Shown one piece after another: positions 44,333 to 53,227 of a DNA stretch of 64,000 nt. Both the position numbers and the translations under genes were made by a program. The notes under the pieces are model-generated. The model was given only the letters and a program-made list of their open reading frames with translations. It was not told the DNA's origin and did not search any database. The stretch lies in NCBI GenBank assembly GCA_963634825.1, contig CAVHCP010000002.1:62001-126000 (forward strand). Direction: 5' to 3'. Position 1 is the first letter of the stretch. Every line of letters starts with the position of its first letter. The stretch is from Gallibacter sp963634825 (lineage in GTDB: Bacteria; Bacillota; Clostridia; Peptostreptococcales; Anaerovoracaceae).

Positions 44333-44591
44333 ATTTTTTTATTTCCTCTATGAGTATTTCCTTTTGCATATCGTCTATGTCCATTCCAAATGCCCTATTA
44401 AAAGCCTTGCGCTTTATCGCATTTTTTAGGCAATTTTCATTTTTGCACACATATACGCCTCTGCCCTTTGCTCTGCCGGTAATATCTACCGTTATATTTC
44501 CTTCATAGCAGGCAATCCTTATCAGCTCTTTTTTTGGCTTGGACTCGTTACAACCTACGCATTTCCTCATAGGAGTCTTTTTTTTCTTCAC
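44316..44591 (-). CDS. ylxR: YlxR (RnpM), RNase P modulator family
   Basis: 91 residues: RKCVGCNESKPKKELIRI and GRAKGRGVYVCKNENCLKNA are the YlxR signature. Recent work in Bacillus names it RnpM, a modulator of RNase P. Its start overlaps the nusA stop by 4 nt. Confidence 0.9.
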   Translation of the reverse strand: MKKKKTPMRKCVGCNESKPKKELIRIACYEGNITVDITGRAKGRGVYVCKNENCLKNAIKRKAFNRAFGMDIDDMQKEILIEEIKKYEEDK

Positions 44592-45760
44592 TCTTTTATC
44601 TCCTCTGTGTCGTCAACTGAGCTTTCTGTTGCCTCATCCGGCACATCTGCGACTTCTGCAACTTCTGCGACTTCTGCTATATCTTCTTCCGGCGCATCTG
44701 CGACTTCAACTATATCTTCATCTTCTTCAAGAAGCTGCGAATGGCTCTTTATGTCTATCTTCCAACCGCAAAGCTTAGCGGCAAGTCTTACATTTTGTCC
44801 CGATTTACCGATAGCAAGTGAAAGCTGACTGTCCGGTACTACAACCTCTGCCATTTTTTCCTCTTCATTTACATCTACGCTTTCTACCTCGGATGGTGCA
44901 AGTACATTGCTTATAAGTACGGCAGGATCTTCGCTCCAATTTATAATGTCTATCTTTTCGCCCCAGATCTCGTCTACTACATTTTGAACTCTGATACCTC
45001 GTGCGCCGACGCATGCACCGACAGGATCTACCCCTTCATCCTTAGCATAAACCGCAATCTTTGTCCTTGAGCCTGCTTCTCTTGCAATGCTCTTTATTTC
45101 GACAATACCATCCTCTATTTCCGGCACCTCAAGCTCAAACAAGCCTTTTACAAGTCCCGGATGAGATCTTGATAAAAATACCTGTGCACCCCTGCTGCCA
45201 TTTTTTACATCCATAATATAGACCTTTAGCCTGTCTCCCGGCTCAATCTTTTCGCCCTTTACCTGCTCTCTTACAGGAAGTATGCCATCTGTTCTGCCTA
45301 TATTTACAAAGATAGTTCCATTGCTTTTTCTCTGTACTATACCTGTCATAACATGACCGACCTTTTCGATATATTCGTCATATATCATAGTTCTTTCGGC
45401 TTCTCTGATCCTCTGCACAAAAACCTGCTTTGCTGTCTGTGCGGCTATCCTTCCGAAATCTCTTGGAGTGACCATATACTCAACGACGTCACCCACAACA
45501 TAGTCAGGATCTATTTCCTGTGCCTCAGCAAGCGAAATTTGTGAGCTTTCATCTTCAATTTGCTCTACTACATCCATCGACATATATACATTTATATCAC
45601 CTGTGTCTTTGTCGATATCTACGGATACATTTTGATTTGTGCCATAATTCTTTTTATAAGCCGAAACGAGTGCTGATTCGATCGCTTCAAAAAGCATCTC
45701 CTTTGAAATACCTCTTGTCTTTTCGAGCTCCTCTACTGCTGATATAAATTCTTGATTCAT
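44588..45760 (-). CDS. nusA: Transcription termination/antitermination factor NusA
   Basis: 390 residues. N-terminal RNAP-binding domain (FISAVEELEKTRGISKEMLFEAI), S1 domain (VGHVMTGIVQRKSNGTIFVNIG), KH1 (GVDPVGACVGARGIRVQNVV) and KH2 (LAIGKSGQNVRLAAKL). The last ~45 residues are an acidic, degenerate tail (AEVAEVAEVADVPDEATE) encoded by short tandem 9-bp repeats. It lacks the extra proteobacterial AR domains, as expected. Confidence 0.96.
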   Translation of the reverse strand: MNQEFISAVEELEKTRGISKEMLFEAIESALVSAYKKNYGTNQNVSVDIDKDTGDINVYMSMDVVEQIEDESSQISLAEAQEIDPDYVVGDVVEYMVTPRDFGRIAAQTAKQVFVQRIREAERTMIYDEYIEKVGHVMTGIVQRKSNGTIFVNIGRTDGILPVREQVKGEKIEPGDRLKVYIMDVKNGSRGAQVFLSRSHPGLVKGLFELEVPEIEDGIVEIKSIAREAGSRTKIAVYAKDEGVDPVGACVGARGIRVQNVVDEIWGEKIDIINWSEDPAVLISNVLAPSEVESVDVNEEEKMAEVVVPDSQLSLAIGKSGQNVRLAAKLCGWKIDIKSHSQLLEEDEDIVEVADAPEEDIAEVAEVAEVADVPDEATESSVDDTEEIKE

Positions 45761-45778
45761 TGTTCATTCCTTTCTTTT

Positions 45779-46255
45779 TTATATTACTATCGCAAGTTTC
45801 GTCTTTGCTACCTGTGATTTTTCTATTGCTATATCTTTTTTTATATCATTATCATCTGTTGTTAGATAATAATTTTTATCATCTACGCCCGCTAATATCG
45901 CCGAGATGTTTTTTTGACCGTCTAGCGCCTTATAAAGCTTCATCTCAACTAAATGCCCTATGTATTTTTTGTAATGCTCATCAGTTATAAGCTGTCTATC
46001 CATACCCGGCGATGAAACCTCTAAATAATAATTTTGTTCTATCGGATCATCCTTATCGAGTGCCTCGCTCAAAAATCTGCTCACACCCTCACAATCCGTG
46101 ATATCAATATATCCATCGTCCTTATCAATATAAACTCGCAAAAACCAATCCTTCGCTTCCTTTGTAAATTCGACATTCCACAGGAATAAATTATTTTGCA
46201 TAAGATACTCCGCTAAAATGTCCTCTACAAGCTCCTTTATTTTCTTTTTAGCCAT
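45779..46255 (-). CDS. rimP: Ribosome maturation factor RimP
   Basis: 158 residues. DGYIDITDCEGVSRFLSEALDKDDPI and YYLEVSSPGMDRQL are the RimP core. It assists 30S assembly. ATG 46255 has AAGGAG five nt upstream; a TTG at 46273 is unlikely. First gene of the rimP-nusA-infB operon. Confidence 0.95.
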   Translation of the reverse strand: MAKKKIKELVEDILAEYLMQNNLFLWNVEFTKEAKDWFLRVYIDKDDGYIDITDCEGVSRFLSEALDKDDPIEQNYYLEVSSPGMDRQLITDEHYKKYIGHLVEMKLYKALDGQKNISAILAGVDDKNYYLTTDDNDIKKDIAIEKSQVAKTKLAIVI

Positions 46256-46280
46256 CTGTGCTCCTTTTAACAATCAATTT

Positions 46281-46310
46281 CAAAAGTAAAGAGTGGGCAA
46301 CTGCCCACTC
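46281..46310 (-). promoter_or_regulatory. Leader hairpin of the rimP operon / terminator of thrS
   Basis: GAGTGGGC-AACT/AGTT-GCCCACTC (46291-46298 with 46303-46310) then TTTACTTTT on the minus strand. It lies between the rimP promoter and rimP, so it can act as an attenuator in the leader as well as stop transcripts from thrS. A GUGGG...CCCAC hairpin before rimP recurs in Firmicutes as far as I recall. Confidence 0.6.
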
Positions 46311-46334
46311 TCGTCTTATCTATAATGCTTTAAC

Positions 46335-46363
46335 ATTTTAGCATTTATTCGTTAAAATTGCAA
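46335..46363 (-). promoter_or_regulatory. Promoter of the rimP-nusA-infB operon
   Basis: Minus strand TTGCAA (46358-46363), 17-bp spacer, TAAAAT (46335-46340) with extended TGC. Confidence 0.7.
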
Positions 46364-46410
46364 TACCTCTTATGTTGTTAATGAAAAGATTACTTGTTAA
46401 AGCGAAAAGT

Positions 46411-48171
46411 TTATTCCTGCTCATATGCAACCTTTGACTCTATCTCGTCGAGTATGTGCGCCGTAAAGTCCTCGGCACTCATTTCTCCGATCTCTCCCTT
46501 GATATTATGTCTTAGGCTGAGTGTTTCGGAAGCCTCTTCTTTATCACCTATAACAGCGATATAAGTAACTCTTTCATTTCTTGCTTCTCTAAGCTTATAG
46601 CCTATCTTTTCGTTTCTGTCATCAACCTTTACTCTAATGCCAAGCTTATCAAGCTCCTCTGCAAGCTTATTTGCATATGGTATATTCTTTTCTGTAACTG
46701 TAAGTAGCTTTAGCTGTACAGGTGCAAGCCATACAGGGAACTTACCCGCATAATTTTCTGTCAGAATACCGATAAATCTTTCGATCGATCCGAATATAAC
46801 TCTGTGGATCATAATAGGTCTGTGCTTTTCGCCGTCGTGACCTGTATATTCGAGATTAAATCTTTCCGGCATCATATAGTCAAGCTGTATAGTACCACAC
46901 TGCCAAGTCCTGCCGATAGAATCCTCAAGGTGGAAGTCAAGCTTAGGACCGTAAAATGCTCCGTCGCCTTCATTTATTACATAATCAAGTCCTTTTTCTT
47001 CTACGGCTTCCTTTAGTGCCTCTGTAGCTTTATCCCAAAGCTCAAGCTCTCCGATATAATCCTCAGGTCTTGTTGAAAGCTCGATATGATATTTAAATCC
47101 AAACACATCTTTATATATGTAATCGATAAAGTCGATAACTCCTTTAATCTCGTCTTTTATCTGCTCAGGCAACATAAAGATATGTGCATCATCTTGTGTA
47201 AATGTTCTAACTCTAAACAATCCGTGAAGCGCGCCTGACAGCTCGTGTCTGTGCACCTGTCCAAGCTCACCTACTCTCATAGGAAATTCTCTGTAGCTGT
47301 GTGGTTTTCTATTATATACAAGGCAAGAACCCGGACAATTCATCGGCTTTATCGCATATGCTTCATCGTCGATAGTTGTAAAATACATGTTGTCCTTATA
47401 ATGATCCCAGTGACCTGATGTATGCCACAATGCTTCATTTAGGATGATAGGTGTCTTTATCTCAACATATCCTCTCTTTTTATGCTCGCTTCTCCAGAAG
47501 TTCTCGAGCTCATTTCTCAGTACCATACCGTTTGGCAAGAAGAAAGGAAATCCGGGACCTTCTTCAAATAGTGCAAACAGATCCATTTCCTTGCCTATCT
47601 TTCTGTGGTCTCTCTTTTTAGCTTCTTCCATCCTCTTGATGTATGCGTCAAGTTCCTCCTGTGATGGGAAGCTTGTGCCGTAAATTCTTTGAAGCATCTT
47701 TCTGTTTGAATCTCCGCGCCAATATGCTCCTGCAACACTTGTAAGCTTGACAGCCTTGATATCGCTTGTCTTTGCCATATGCGGCCCTGCACATAAATCT
47801 ACAAAATCGCCCTGCTTATAAAAAGAAATTACTTCGCCCTCAGGCAAATCTTCGATAAGCTCAACTTTATAATCCTCATTTCTTTCCTTCATATATTTGA
47901 TAGCTTCATCTCTTGGAAGTTCAAATCTTTCGAGAGGATATCCGGCTTTCATAATCTTTTTCATTTCCTTTTCGATCGCCTTAAAATCATCTTCCGAGAG
48001 CTTGTAATCAAGATCGATATCATAATAAAAGCCGTCTTCAATCGCAGGACCTATTGCAAGCTTTGCTTCAGGCCAAAGCACTTTTACAGCCTGCGCCAAA
48101 ATATGAGATGTTGTATGTCTGTACTGATTTCTCATCGCTTCATCTTCAAAGTTTATTTTTTCTTTAGCCAT
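46411..48171 (-). CDS. thrS: Threonyl-tRNA synthetase lacking the N-terminal TGS domain
   Basis: 586 residues. It starts directly in the editing domain (RHTTSHILAQAVKVLWP, with CAGPHM), followed by the class II core (ETPIILNEALWHTSGHWDHY, RVRTFTQDDAHIF, GAFYGPKLDFHLED) and anticodon domain. The usual ~60-residue N1/TGS domain is absent: ATG 48171 has GGAGG nine nt upstream and follows the ddl stop by one nt, leaving no room for more. No T-box is visible before it because it is the last gene of the operon. Confidence 0.95.
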   Translation of the reverse strand: MAKEKINFEDEAMRNQYRHTTSHILAQAVKVLWPEAKLAIGPAIEDGFYYDIDLDYKLSEDDFKAIEKEMKKIMKAGYPLERFELPRDEAIKYMKERNEDYKVELIEDLPEGEVISFYKQGDFVDLCAGPHMAKTSDIKAVKLTSVAGAYWRGDSNRKMLQRIYGTSFPSQEELDAYIKRMEEAKKRDHRKIGKEMDLFALFEEGPGFPFFLPNGMVLRNELENFWRSEHKKRGYVEIKTPIILNEALWHTSGHWDHYKDNMYFTTIDDEAYAIKPMNCPGSCLVYNRKPHSYREFPMRVGELGQVHRHELSGALHGLFRVRTFTQDDAHIFMLPEQIKDEIKGVIDFIDYIYKDVFGFKYHIELSTRPEDYIGELELWDKATEALKEAVEEKGLDYVINEGDGAFYGPKLDFHLEDSIGRTWQCGTIQLDYMMPERFNLEYTGHDGEKHRPIMIHRVIFGSIERFIGILTENYAGKFPVWLAPVQLKLLTVTEKNIPYANKLAEELDKLGIRVKVDDRNEKIGYKLREARNERVTYIAVIGDKEEASETLSLRHNIKGEIGEMSAEDFTAHILDEIESKVAYEQE

Positions 48172-48172
48172 T

Positions 48173-49240
48173 TTAAATTTCCTCCATTGCATATTCAATC
48201 AATTTATCTACAATTTCACTATATGTAAGTCCCATATCTTGCCAAAGCTGCGGATACATACTTATGCTTGTAAACCCCGGCAAGGTATTTATCTCGTTAA
48301 ATATAAGCTCTCCTTTTGCCGTATAAAAGAAGTCTACTCTCGAAAGGCCTCTGCAGTCAAATGCGTGATATATATCAACTGCCGTCTGTCTTATCTTCGC
48401 CTCTACATCCTTTGGCAAATCGTCTACTATTACCGTCCTTGATGCGGCATTTACATATTTGGACTCGTAATCATACAGCTGGTCGTTTGCCGAAAGTATC
48501 TCGCCAATCCTGCTCGCTCTCGCTTCGCTATTACCAAGCACTGCCACCTCTATTTCGCGTCCCGTGATAGTTTTTTCTATAAGTATCCTGTCATCTACCT
48601 CTGCCGCATTCTTGATAGCTTCAAAAAGCTCCTTTTCGTCTGTTGCCTTTGAAATACCCACAGAAGATCCGCTGTTTGACGGCTTTACAAAAAATGGATA
48701 TTCGTTGTTTAAGGCATTTGTTATATTTGCAAGCTCCCCAAGCGGATTTGTCGCAAATTTGTATCTGTTTGTCGCATAATACTCAGCTTGCGTAACTCCT
48801 GTTGTTGCCGCAATAAGCTTTGCCATAACCTTGTCCATGCCGACAGCAGAAGCTCTGAGATGCGGTCCGACGATTGGGATATCCGCAATTTGAAATAGTC
48901 CCTGCATACTGCCGTCCTCCGCATTTTTACCATGCATTACAGCAAATACGCACTCTATAGGTATGTCTGTGCCGTCAAACGTCCTAAGCCCCTTACATGA
49001 GCCCGTCAAGTTTATAGTTACAGGCGTGTTATCTGCTCTCTTTTCCCACTCGCCGTTTTTTATCTCATCCGGCGTAGCCTTTGTGAGAAGCCACGTGCCT
49101 TTTTTTGTAATGCCGACTCTCGTTATCTCATACTTTGCTTTGTCTATCTCCTGCAATATAGATGCCGTACTCATAAGTGACACCTCATGCTCGTTAGATA
49201 CACCGCCAAATAGGATTAACAATTTTAATTTTTTGTCCAT
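48173..49240 (-). CDS. ddl: D-alanine--D-alanine ligase
   Basis: 355 residues, ATP-grasp fold. LFGGVSNEHEVSLMS at the N-terminus, AVMHGKNAEDGSMQG, VKPSNSGSSVGISKA, EKTITGREIEVAVLG, and FNEINTLPGFTSISMYPQLW with the Mg ligands. It forms the dipeptide for peptidoglycan. It lies between rpe and thrS. Confidence 0.95.
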   Translation of the reverse strand: MDKKLKLLILFGGVSNEHEVSLMSTASILQEIDKAKYEITRVGITKKGTWLLTKATPDEIKNGEWEKRADNTPVTINLTGSCKGLRTFDGTDIPIECVFAVMHGKNAEDGSMQGLFQIADIPIVGPHLRASAVGMDKVMAKLIAATTGVTQAEYYATNRYKFATNPLGELANITNALNNEYPFFVKPSNSGSSVGISKATDEKELFEAIKNAAEVDDRILIEKTITGREIEVAVLGNSEARASRIGEILSANDQLYDYESKYVNAASRTVIVDDLPKDVEAKIRQTAVDIYHAFDCRGLSRVDFFYTAKGELIFNEINTLPGFTSISMYPQLWQDMGLTYSEIVDKLIEYAMEEI

Positions 49241-49258
49241 AGCGTTACCTTTTCTTTC

Positions 49259-49915
49259 TTAGGAATGTAAAAGCCTTGTGAACTCCTTTACCTTCCTCTC
49301 TATATCGTCTGCTTTAAATACAGCCGCTCCTGCAACTAATATATCGGCTCCTGCCTCACTTACAAGCTGTGCATTTTCTGTGTTGATGCCACCGTCTACA
49401 GCTATTTCAAAACTCAAATTTCTTTTTGCTCTAACCTCGGCAAGCCTTGTTATTTTTCTAAGTGATTCGGCTATAAATTTTTGTCCGCCAAAACCCGGAT
49501 TTACCGACATAACGAGCGCCAAATCAATTTCGTTTAGCACATACTCAAGTGTAGCAAGCGGTGTCGCCGGATTTATTGCAACTCCTGCCTTTATATCATA
49601 TGATTTTATCAGCTGGATAGTTCTGTCAAGATGTGTGCATGCTTCCTGGTGCACCGTTATATATTCTGTATTTTCCGTCACAAAATCACTAATATATTTA
49701 TCTGCATCCTCAATCATAAGATGTACATCAAATGGCATTTTAGTCTTGCCTATCAGGCTTTTTATAACCGGCGCGCCATAGCTTATATTTGGCACAAAAT
49801 GACCGTCCATAACATCTATATGTATGAGGTCTGCTCCTGCATTTTCTATCCTTGCTACTTCCTCACCAAGCTTCGAAAAGTCTGCCGATAAAAGAGATGG
49901 TGCTAATTTTTTCAT
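49259..49915 (-). CDS. rpe: Ribulose-phosphate 3-epimerase
   Basis: 218 residues, TIM barrel. APSLLSADFSKLGEEVARI, HIDVMDGHFVPNISYG, VMSVNPGFGGQKF, and AVDGGINTENA carry the active-site His/Asp residues. Pentose phosphate pathway. ATGA overlap with rsgA. Confidence 0.97.
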   Translation of the reverse strand: MKKLAPSLLSADFSKLGEEVARIENAGADLIHIDVMDGHFVPNISYGAPVIKSLIGKTKMPFDVHLMIEDADKYISDFVTENTEYITVHQEACTHLDRTIQLIKSYDIKAGVAINPATPLATLEYVLNEIDLALVMSVNPGFGGQKFIAESLRKITRLAEVRAKRNLSFEIAVDGGINTENAQLVSEAGADILVAGAAVFKADDIERKVKEFTRLLHS

Positions 49916-50778
49916 CTGTTTTTTCCTTTTATTTCTTCAATTTGTTTCTTATAAGAGTCAAACCTGCTTTGTTTTATCTTGCCCTCTTCTAAGGCTTTTA
50001 AAACGCTACAATCAGGTTCGTTTATATGTATACAATCATCAAACTTACAAAAGCCCTTATATCTTGCTATGTCAGGATATAAGTCAGCAAGCTCCCTTAT
50101 ATCAATATCCATAATGTCAAATGATGTAAAGCCCGGCGTATCATATATCAAAGCGCCAAAGCTTGTTTCAAATATTTCGACATGTCTTGTAGTATGCTTG
50201 CCTCGCTTCGTCTTTTTGCTTATGGCACCTGTTTCAAGATTTAAATTTTCGTCAAGCTTATTTAAAAGCGTTGACTTACCTACTCCGGACGGTCCTGCAA
50301 AAGCTACTCTTTTGCCTGCTGTCAGCTTTTTTAGTTGCGCAAGACCCTGTCCGTCTTTGCCACTTGTTTTTACTACATCATATATACCGGTATATATATC
50401 AGCAATCTTATCTATGTCTGTAGCATCTGCCACATCACATTTATTTATACAAATTATAACATTTGTATGCTTTTTTTCTGCCATGACCAAAAATTTATCC
50501 AATATATATAAATTTGCCTTTGGCTTTGCTGCTGATATGACAATCGCAAGAGTATCAACATTTGCTATTGGTGGTCTGATGAATTCGTTTTTTCGCTCAT
50601 ATATTTTTGTAATAATGCCATCCTCATCATCAGCCATTTCATACTCGACTTCATCGCCGACATATAGCATTCTGCCCTCATTTTTAAATATGCCTCGGGC
50701 TCTTGATTGTGTTATATTGCCCGCCATATCCTTGACATAGTAAAAGCCGCCTATTCCTTTTACGATAAGTCCTCGCAT
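49912..50778 (-). CDS. rsgA: Ribosome small-subunit GTPase RsgA
   Basis: 288 residues. N-terminal OB domain, circularly permuted GTPase (G4 INKCD, G1 GPSGVGKSTLLN, G3 DTPGF) and C-terminal zinc knuckle (FCKFDDCIHINEPDC). It tests late 30S maturation. Followed by rpe as in Bacillus. ATG 50778 has GGAG. Confidence 0.96.
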   Translation of the reverse strand: MRGLIVKGIGGFYYVKDMAGNITQSRARGIFKNEGRMLYVGDEVEYEMADDEDGIITKIYERKNEFIRPPIANVDTLAIVISAAKPKANLYILDKFLVMAEKKHTNVIICINKCDVADATDIDKIADIYTGIYDVVKTSGKDGQGLAQLKKLTAGKRVAFAGPSGVGKSTLLNKLDENLNLETGAISKKTKRGKHTTRHVEIFETSFGALIYDTPGFTSFDIMDIDIRELADLYPDIARYKGFCKFDDCIHINEPDCSVLKALEEGKIKQSRFDSYKKQIEEIKGKNR

Positions 50779-50781
50779 GCT

Positions 50782-52488
50782 TTAGTCTCCGCTACCAGAT
50801 CCGCTATCTTCTGACTTTTGCGAGCCATCGCCTATCTCTATATTTATTTTTGTTCCCTTTTTAATAGATAGATTTGGATTGTAGCTTTGTCTTATAACAA
50901 TGCCCTTGCTACCTTCCGGACTTGATACTGTTTTTACTGTACCGACCTCAAAACCGGCAGATTTGATCGCATCTCTTGCTTCTGATTCGCCCATACCAAG
51001 CAGATCCGGTATAGTGCCCATTTCCTTGCCTTTGCCATCACTTACAGTGATATTTATTGTGTCTCCCTGCTTAGCTTCTTCTCCGGCTGTAGGATCTTGT
51101 GAGATAACAGTACCTTTTTCTTTTGTATCTTCTTTCTCGGTAACTGTACCTACTTTAAATCCGTATTCCTCTATAATCTTCTTTGCTTCGCTCTCTGTTT
51201 TGCCGACAAGATTTGGAACAGCCCCTGTCTCGGCACCCTTTGAAACATTAACCGTTACAGTAGCATCCTTTGCCACCATCGTACCTTCCTCAGGATCCTG
51301 TGACATTATTTCGTCCTGATCATAATCCTCAGAAAATTCATATTCGTCTACCTTGATCTTTATATTTAGATCCTTTGCCTTATCTTCGGCCTCTTCCACT
51401 GTCATGCCCTTAAAATCAGGAACTTCTATATCTTTTTTATTAAATAGCCCAAGTGCAAATGCGAGTCCTAATGCAACCGCCACTGCAGCTACTATTGCTA
51501 TGATTATAATCAGTGTTTTTTTCTTTTTTGCTTTTGCTTTTTTTGTCGGAGTGTTTAAGACCTGATTTCTCAGTGCTCTTTCCTCATCTTTTTGCAGATA
51601 ATCCTGCGTATTGTCATCATCATCAAATGCTGTTGTATATACAGCCGGTCCTACAACTCTTTCGACAACGCCCATATTGTCGATAGCCTCTATGAAATCA
51701 TCTGCCGAGTCAAATCGCTCCGACGGATTTTTTCTGATAGCCTTCATTACTATTCTCTCAAGTGCCGGCGGTATGTTGTGGTTATATATTGTTGGTGATG
51801 TCGGTGGCTCATTGATCTGCATAAGCGCAACCGTTACAGGATTGTCTCCGTCAAAAGGTACTCTACCTGTGAGCATTTCGTATAATACAATGCCAAGTGA
51901 ATATATATCGGATTTTTCGTTTACCTTAGCGCCCTTTGCCTGTTCAGGCGAAAAGTAATGTACCGAACCCATCACATTTTCCTTTGTTGCATCTACAATA
52001 GTTGTATTTGATACGGCTTTTGCTATACCAAAATCTGTTATTTTTGCAACTCCGTCTTCTGTCATAAGGATATTATGAGGCTTGACATCTCTGTGGATGA
52101 TGCCTTTTTTATGCGCCGCCGCAAGGCCTGATGCTACCTGCTTTGCTATTTCTGTTGCTCTGACATGACTCATAGGAGCTTCTTCTTTTATAAGCTCATT
52201 TAATGTCCTGCCGTTGACAAGCTCCATAACTATATAATTTACATTTCCCTCTTGTCCTACATCGTAAATGCTTACGATATTTGGATGCGAAAGGCTTGCT
52301 GCCGCATGTGATTCTCTTCTAAAGTTTTCTACGAATTTTGCATCTTGCACAAATTCGGGCTTTAGTATTTTTACGGCAATAAGGCGTTTTAAAAGTCTAT
52401 CCTTTGCCTTGTAAACGATGGCCATACCACCGTCACCTATTTTTTCTATCAATTCGTAGCGCCCCGCCAGAACATTTTTTTCACCCAT
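50782..52488 (-). CDS. prkC: PASTA-domain Ser/Thr protein kinase (PrkC/PknB type)
   Basis: 568 residues. Hanks-type kinase domain with GDGGMAIVYKAKD, catalytic HRDVKPHNILM and DFGIAKA (residues 1-270), a Lys-rich juxtamembrane stretch, one membrane helix (TLIIIIAIVAAVAVALGLAF), then three extracellular PASTA repeats (VPDFKGMTVEEAEDKA; VPNLVGKTESEAKKI; IPDLLGMGESEARDAI) and a short Ser/Gly tail. It senses muropeptides or lipid II and controls growth and wall synthesis. It overlaps the phosphatase gene by 8 nt. Confidence 0.96.
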   Translation of the reverse strand: MGEKNVLAGRYELIEKIGDGGMAIVYKAKDRLLKRLIAVKILKPEFVQDAKFVENFRRESHAAASLSHPNIVSIYDVGQEGNVNYIVMELVNGRTLNELIKEEAPMSHVRATEIAKQVASGLAAAHKKGIIHRDVKPHNILMTEDGVAKITDFGIAKAVSNTTIVDATKENVMGSVHYFSPEQAKGAKVNEKSDIYSLGIVLYEMLTGRVPFDGDNPVTVALMQINEPPTSPTIYNHNIPPALERIVMKAIRKNPSERFDSADDFIEAIDNMGVVERVVGPAVYTTAFDDDDNTQDYLQKDEERALRNQVLNTPTKKAKAKKKKTLIIIIAIVAAVAVALGLAFALGLFNKKDIEVPDFKGMTVEEAEDKAKDLNIKIKVDEYEFSEDYDQDEIMSQDPEEGTMVAKDATVTVNVSKGAETGAVPNLVGKTESEAKKIIEEYGFKVGTVTEKEDTKEKGTVISQDPTAGEEAKQGDTINITVSDGKGKEMGTIPDLLGMGESEARDAIKSAGFEVGTVKTVSSPEGSKGIVIRQSYNPNLSIKKGTKINIEIGDGSQKSEDSGSGSGD

Positions 52489-53227
52489 TAAAGTTTCCTC
52501 CTTCTATCCTTAAACAAACTGCGGTCACATTGTCCCTTCCGCCGTGATAATTTGCCATTTTTATCAAAAGCTCTGCGAGCTTATCCATATCCTTTACCTC
52601 TTGTGTCGCAAGCTTCATTTCGTCCTTTGGCACTTCATTGTAAAGTCCGTCCGTACAAAGAAGTATAATGTCCTCGGATTCTGTCTCAAGCTGATAATAA
52701 TCCGCCTCAATGTGATCCTCTGCTCCGAGCGCTTTTGTTATCATATTTTTCTTTTCGTGCGTCGTCGCCTCGTTTTCCGTGATAAGACCTTTTTTTAATA
52801 GGTTATTTACAAAGCTGTGATCCTCAGTCAGCTGGAATATTTCTCCTGCCCTTATAAGATATGCTCTGCTATCTCCTATATTTGCAAAATATGCCCTATC
52901 CTCATTTATATGGCACATTACTATCGTAGTTGCCATACCTTCATTTTCTTTATGCTCGCTTGCATAGCTGAGTATTTTTCTGTTTGCAAGATTTATACAA
53001 TCATCTATAATGTCGTGAATTTCGTCCTCGCTCTTACCTATAAGCTCCACATCCTTTAGAGCCTCCGCGATAGTCGAAACGGCTATTTCGCTCGCCTTTT
53101 CGCCACCCTTGTTGCCACCTACACCGTCTGCGACTATATAAACCTGTTCCTTTGGCATGACAAAGCACGAATCTTCGTTATTTTTTCTTTTTTTGCCTCG
53201 GTTACTTTTAAAACCTACCCTAATCAT
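52481..53227 (-). CDS. prpC: PP2C-family Ser/Thr phosphatase (PrpC/Stp)
   Basis: 248 residues. Metal-binding motifs KRKNNEDSCFV, YIVADGVGGNKGGEKAS, ANIGDSRAYLI, LLCTDGLYNEV and GGRDNVTAV. It counteracts the adjacent kinase. Its ATG directly follows the rsmB stop; normally rlmN lies between the two. Confidence 0.95.
   Translation of the reverse strand: MIRVGFKSNRGKKRKNNEDSCFVMPKEQVYIVADGVGGNKGGEKASEIAVSTIAEALKDVELIGKSEDEIHDIIDDCINLANRKILSYASEHKENEGMATTIVMCHINEDRAYFANIGDSRAYLIRAGEIFQLTEDHSFVNNLLKKGLITENEATTHEKKNMITKALGAEDHIEADYYQLETESEDIILLCTDGLYNEVPKDEMKLATQEVKDMDKLAELLIKMANYHGGRDNVTAVCLRIEGGNFNG

Noticed and set aside
49979..50740. Plus-strand open frame of 253 codons opposite rsgA
   Set aside because: Fully covered by rsgA, which has all GTPase and zinc motifs; no translation signal on the plus strand.
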